A stretch of DNA of 24,928 nucleotides, taken from contig UQOT01000022.1 of assembly GCA_900542675.1 (NCBI GenBank), positions 1-24,928 on the forward strand, read 5' to 3'. Positions 21,930 through 24,928 of the stretch are shown here, piece after piece. The notes beneath the pieces were generated by a model that was not told the DNA's origin, did no database searches, and was given only the letters and a program-made list of their open reading frames with translations. Each line of letters opens with the position of its first letter. Within the stretch, counting starts at the first letter, position 1. This stretch comes from an uncultured Eubacteriales bacterium (GTDB taxonomy: Bacteria; Bacillota; Clostridia; Monoglobales; Monoglobaceae). Position numbers and translations under genes: made by a program.

Positions 21930-22832
21930 TTAAAGCGCGGACATAATATCGTCGCGCATTCTGATTGCCTCAGCGCGCGCCGCCTCTCCGACACTGCCGC
22001 CGTTTTTCTTGTACGCGCACATAATTGAGCGTGACGCATTGACTATCGCGCCGAGCCCGTCACGATTAAAGCTCCTTGCAACGTCCTCCGCCTTGCCGCC
22101 CTGTGCGCCGTAGCCCGGAACCAAGAAGTAAGTTCGCGGTATAATCTCTCTGATTTTTTCCGCCTGCTCAGGATAAGTTGCGCCGACAACGACGCCCAAA
22201 TTCGAGTATCCGTATTTGCCGAGCGTACCCTTGCTCCACTTTCTCACAAGCTCCGCCATATGCTCATATATGTGCTTGCCGTCACACACAAGGTCCTGAA
22301 GCTCGCCTGACGACTGGTTTGACGTTTTAACAAGTATAAACAGGCTCTTGTTATTCTTCAGTGCCTGCTCTACAAACGGCTTTACACCGTCGGTTCCAAG
22401 ATACGGATTTACCGTCAGGCTGTCCGCGTCAAACGCAAATTCGCTGTTTGAACCAAGCTCAGTCTTTCCAAGATACGCTTTTGCGTACGCCTCACTCGTT
22501 GCGCCTATATCGCCGCGCTTAGCGTCAAGAATTACATAAAGCCCCTTTGACTTTGCGTAATCAATCGTCTTTTTAAGACATTTTAAGCCTTCAATTCCGT
22601 ACATCTCATAGTACGCGCTCTGCGGCTTAACCGCGGGAACTATATCATACAGCGCATCGATTAACTCTTTATTAAAGTTAAAAATTGCATCGGCTGCGCC
22701 CTCAAAGGTTTCGCCGTACTTATCAAACGATACTTTAAGCATATCCTCCGGGATATAATCAAGCTTCGGGTCAAGCCCCGCAACTGTCGGATTATTCTTC
22801 TCTTTAATTTTATCTATCAGCACATCTATCAT
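21930..22832 (-). CDS. pyrF: Orotidine 5'-phosphate decarboxylase (PyrF type 2)
   Basis: The 300-residue enzyme decarboxylates OMP to UMP, the last step of the pathway. It is of the longer type 2 form, with N-terminal VAGLDPKLDYIP (about 17-28) and the catalytic D103-A-K105-R-G-D108 array in ILDAKRGDIGATSEAY. VVVGATYPEQAEKIREIIP and the VPGYGAQGG phosphate-binding loop complete it. It lies 31 bp after pyrC and 32 bp before pyrK, with GGAGGTC as ribosome binding site. Confidence 0.95.
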   Translation of the reverse strand: MIDVLIDKIKEKNNPTVAGLDPKLDYIPEDMLKVSFDKYGETFEGAADAIFNFNKELIDALYDIVPAVKPQSAYYEMYGIEGLKCLKKTIDYAKSKGLYVILDAKRGDIGATSEAYAKAYLGKTELGSNSEFAFDADSLTVNPYLGTDGVKPFVEQALKNNKSLFILVKTSNQSSGELQDLVCDGKHIYEHMAELVRKWSKGTLGKYGYSNLGVVVGATYPEQAEKIREIIPRTYFLVPGYGAQGGKAEDVARSFNRDGLGAIVNASRSIMCAYKKNGGSVGEAARAEAIRMRDDIMSAL

Positions 22833-22863
22833 TTATATCTGACCTCCGTATATTTTGTATTCT

Positions 22864-24141
22864 TTATCTCCTGTATACAACCTTTCCGGCAAGAATAGTT
22901 ACATCCACCCTGCCGAACAGCTTCATTCCGTCATACGGACAATTATTGTTCTTTGACGAAAAGCTATTTATGTCAACCGTGTATTCGTTCTCTGTGTCAA
23001 AAATCACAATATCCGCGGTCTTGCCGACAGCAAGACTGCCGCGGTCGATGTTTATAATCTTTGCCGGATTTACCGACATCTTTTCGATAAGCTCCGAGAG
23101 CGTGAGGCATCCGGTCTTTACAAGATTTGTAAATCCAAGTCCGAGCGAAGTCTCAAGTCCCACTATTCCGTTTGCGGCGAGAGAGAACTCTATCTCCTTC
23201 TCGTCTCTGTCGTGCGGCGCGTGGTCTGTTGCAATTGCATCAATCGTGCCGTCTTTAAGACCCTCTATAACCGCCTCAACATCCTCACTGTCACGCAGCG
23301 GCGGATTCATTTTAGCATTTGTGTTAAAGCCGTCAACCGCCTTTTCGGTCAGTGAAAAATAGTGCGGCGCGGTCTCACAGGTGATACTCGCTCCGCGCTG
23401 CTTTGCACGGCGTATAGCATCAATCGAATTTTTGGTACTTACGTGGCAAACGTGCAGTCTGCCGCCGACCTCCTCGGCAATCAGAACATCGCGGCTTATA
23501 GCTACGCTTTCCGCACATTTCGGTATACCCCTTAAGCCCAAATATGTTGACATATAACCCTCATTCATCGAGCCGCCGTCAACCAAATCAAGGTCTTCAC
23601 TGTGCGACATAACCGGTATGTCAAACATACTTGCATATTCAAGCGCTCTGCGCATAAGCGCCGGGCTCTTAACCGGTCTGCCGTCATCGGAAATTCCAAC
23701 AGCGCCCGCGCACTTAAGCTCGCCTATTTCGGAAAGCTCCTCACTTTTCTGTCCCTTTGTGATGCAGCCTGTCGTCATTACGTTGCAAAGTCCGGCTTCC
23801 CTGCCCTTATCTGTAACATACTTTACAAGTGCAGGGTTGTCTATCACAGGATTGGTGTTTGGCATACATACAACGGTCGTAACACCGCCGTGCGCCGCAG
23901 CCGCGCTGCCTGTCGCGATATCCTCTTTATACTCATATCCCGGATCGCGGAAGTGTACGTGCAAATCAATCAGTCCGGGTGCGACAACCTTGCCGCCCGC
24001 ATCGATAATCTCTGCTTTATCCGCATTTATGTTCCCGCCGACCTCAGCGATAACGCCGTCTTTTACAAGCACGTCTTGTATCTCTTCAATTCCGTTTACG
24101 GGGTCCACGACCAATCCGTTTTTTATCAAAATACTGCTCAA
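22864..24141 (-). CDS. pyrC: Dihydroorotase
   Basis: The 425-residue zinc amidohydrolase makes dihydroorotate from carbamoyl aspartate. Metal ligands are H61 and H63 in IDLHVHFRDPG, plus later histidines in the CHVSTKNS and ETAPHYFSL segments, and the catalytic Asp in IDAIATDHAPHD. MPNTNPVID is typical of the microbial type. The frame is open to 24168, but I chose the TTG at 24141: it begins SSILIKNGLVVDP, has GAGAGGAAG upstream and lies one base after the pyrB stop. The longer form would add nine residues (KRQRGRYN region) that read the pyrB 3' end in another frame. Confidence 0.93.
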   Translation of the reverse strand: MSSILIKNGLVVDPVNGIEEIQDVLVKDGVIAEVGGNINADKAEIIDAGGKVVAPGLIDLHVHFRDPGYEYKEDIATGSAAAAHGGVTTVVCMPNTNPVIDNPALVKYVTDKGREAGLCNVMTTGCITKGQKSEELSEIGELKCAGAVGISDDGRPVKSPALMRRALEYASMFDIPVMSHSEDLDLVDGGSMNEGYMSTYLGLRGIPKCAESVAISRDVLIAEEVGGRLHVCHVSTKNSIDAIRRAKQRGASITCETAPHYFSLTEKAVDGFNTNAKMNPPLRDSEDVEAVIEGLKDGTIDAIATDHAPHDRDEKEIEFSLAANGIVGLETSLGLGFTNLVKTGCLTLSELIEKMSVNPAKIINIDRGSLAVGKTADIVIFDTENEYTVDINSFSSKNNNCPYDGMKLFGRVDVTILAGKVVYRR

Positions 24142-24142
24142 A

Positions 24143-24928
24143 TTATATCTTCCTCTCTGCCTCTTCAAATCTGACGCCGTTTGCGAGCATATTAAGCACT
24201 GCCATACGTACGCACACGCCGTTTGTAACCTGTCTGTTTATTACACTCTGCTCTCCGTCAACTATGTCGGGATTAAGCTCCACACCGCGGTTAACAGGTC
24301 CCGGGTGCATAAGTATTGCATTGGGCTTTGCAAGAGCCAGACGCTCTTTATTCACACCAAAATATTTGTTATACTCTCTGACCGAGGGGAACAAGCCCTT
24401 CTTTTGGCGTTCAAGCTGAATGCGGAGTCCCATAACCACATCTGCTCCCTCAATCGCCTTTTCAACGTCATTATATGTTTTAACGCCCATATCTTCAAGA
24501 TTTTTCGGCATAAGCGTTGACGGCCCCGCCAAAACAACCTCTGCACCGAGCTTTTTAAGACCGTAAATATTGCTGCGCGCCACGCGGCTGTGCTTTACAT
24601 CGCCGATAATCGAGACCTTAAGTCCCTTTATATCGCCCTTCATTTCCTTCATAGTCATAAGGTCTAAAAGCGCCTGAGTCGGATGCTCATTCATACCGTC
24701 GCCCGCGTTTACTATCTTGCTGCTTGTATATCTTGAAACAAGATGCGGCGCACCCGACTCGCTATGACGAATAATAATCACATCGGTTCCCATTGCCTCG
24801 AGCGTACGCACGGTATCAATAAGAGTTTCGCCCTTGGCAACACTGCTTCCGCTTGCCGAGATATTCGCCGCGGCCGCACCCAAATACTTTGAAGCAAGCT
24901 CAAACGACACTCGGGTTCTGGTGCTGTT
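24143..24928 (-). CDS. pyrB: Aspartate carbamoyltransferase, catalytic chain (5' end outside window)
   Basis: About 260 C-terminal residues are present and the frame is open to the window edge, reading NSTRTRVSFE, the carbamoyl phosphate-binding motif, at its start. About 50 N-terminal residues are therefore missing. Other motifs are HPTQALLDLMT, SIIGDVKHSRVARSN and LMHPGPVNRGVE, which are ATCase rather than ornithine transcarbamylase signatures. The enzyme makes carbamoyl aspartate. The stop is one base before the pyrC TTG. No pyrI regulatory chain follows, and the promoter and any PyrR attenuator lie outside the window. Confidence 0.97.
   Translation of the reverse strand, partial: NSTRTRVSFELASKYLGAAAANISASGSSVAKGETLIDTVRTLEAMGTDVIIIRHSESGAPHLVSRYTSSKIVNAGDGMNEHPTQALLDLMTMKEMKGDIKGLKVSIIGDVKHSRVARSNIYGLKKLGAEVVLAGPSTLMPKNLEDMGVKTYNDVEKAIEGADVVMGLRIQLERQKKGLFPSVREYNKYFGVNKERLALAKPNAILMHPGPVNRGVELNPDIVDGEQSVINRQVTNGVCVRMAVLNMLANGVRFEEAERKI

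Noticed and set aside
24142..24168. Longer PyrC start at 24168
   Set aside because: It is also a TTG but overlaps pyrB and adds nine basic residues outside the conserved family start; the TTG at 24141 is better placed.
23602..24520. Long plus-strand frames of 190 and 300 codons opposite pyrC and pyrB
   Set aside because: They are antisense shadows of strongly conserved genes, with Ser/Thr/Pro-rich or Arg/Cys-rich composition and no ribosome binding sites.

Overview
The window reads as chromosomal DNA of an endospore-forming, low-to-medium GC member of the Clostridia (Firmicutes), probably an anaerobe from an uncultured gut-type lineage. The evidence is the gene set: the neighbouring pair spoIVB-spo0A, dipicolinate synthase spoVFA-spoVFB, the GerW/YtfJ sporulation protein, ScpA-ScpB, an amidase with S-layer homology (SLH) domains, and a type 1B PyrD with its PyrK partner. 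AGGAGG-type ribosome binding sites and TTGACA/TATAAT promoters are strong throughout. I saw no rRNA, tRNA, CRISPR array, phage gene or transposase.

Layout. (1) 1-576: a divergent control region with two perfect sigma-A-type promoters, a 12-bp-arm dyad and one copy of a dispersed repeat. It lies between a minus-strand gene that leaves the window (its frame is broken at a run of nine G) and a plus-strand EAL/FIST pair. (2) 577-3070: a c-di-GMP phosphodiesterase with a degenerate GGDEF domain, and a FIST sensory protein. (3) 3260-4751 (minus): spoVFA-spoVFB, behind a sigma-K-like promoter. (4) 5098-8101 (plus): three membrane proteins (MATE exporter, YeiH-family transporter, unknown 3-TM protein). 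(5) 8111-8392: a MITE-like element with inverted ends, then a long bidirectional terminator hairpin. (6) 15720-8397 (minus): one tightly spaced eight-gene run, lysA, M50 protease, scpA, scpB, DUF2953, ytfJ, SLH amidase, D,D-carboxypeptidase. (7) 17916-15855 (minus): spoIVB and spo0A, with spo0A having its own perfect promoter. (8) 18020-18900: a 40-codon Asn/Gln-rich gene, a divergent LSm/GerQ-like gene, a 14-bp palindrome between them and a possible small RNA. (9) 24928-18920 (minus): the pyrimidine operon pyrB(partial)-pyrC-pyrF-pyrK-pyrD-pyrE, translationally coupled to a RadC-family gene.

How the parts fit. Several loci serve sporulation: Spo0A is the master regulator, SpoIVB signals from the forespore to activate sigma-K, and spoVFA/spoVFB make spore dipicolinate under what looks like a sigma-K promoter. 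YtfJ, the amidase and the carboxypeptidase act on spore or cell wall. LysA draws on the same diaminopimelate pathway that supplies peptidoglycan and dipicolinate. The pyr genes provide all of de novo UMP synthesis after carbamoyl phosphate. The least explained parts are the Asn/Gln-rich gene with its divergent neighbour beside spoIVB, the G9-interrupted gene at the left edge, the dispersed MITE-like repeat and the short structured transcript candidate near 18800-18900.
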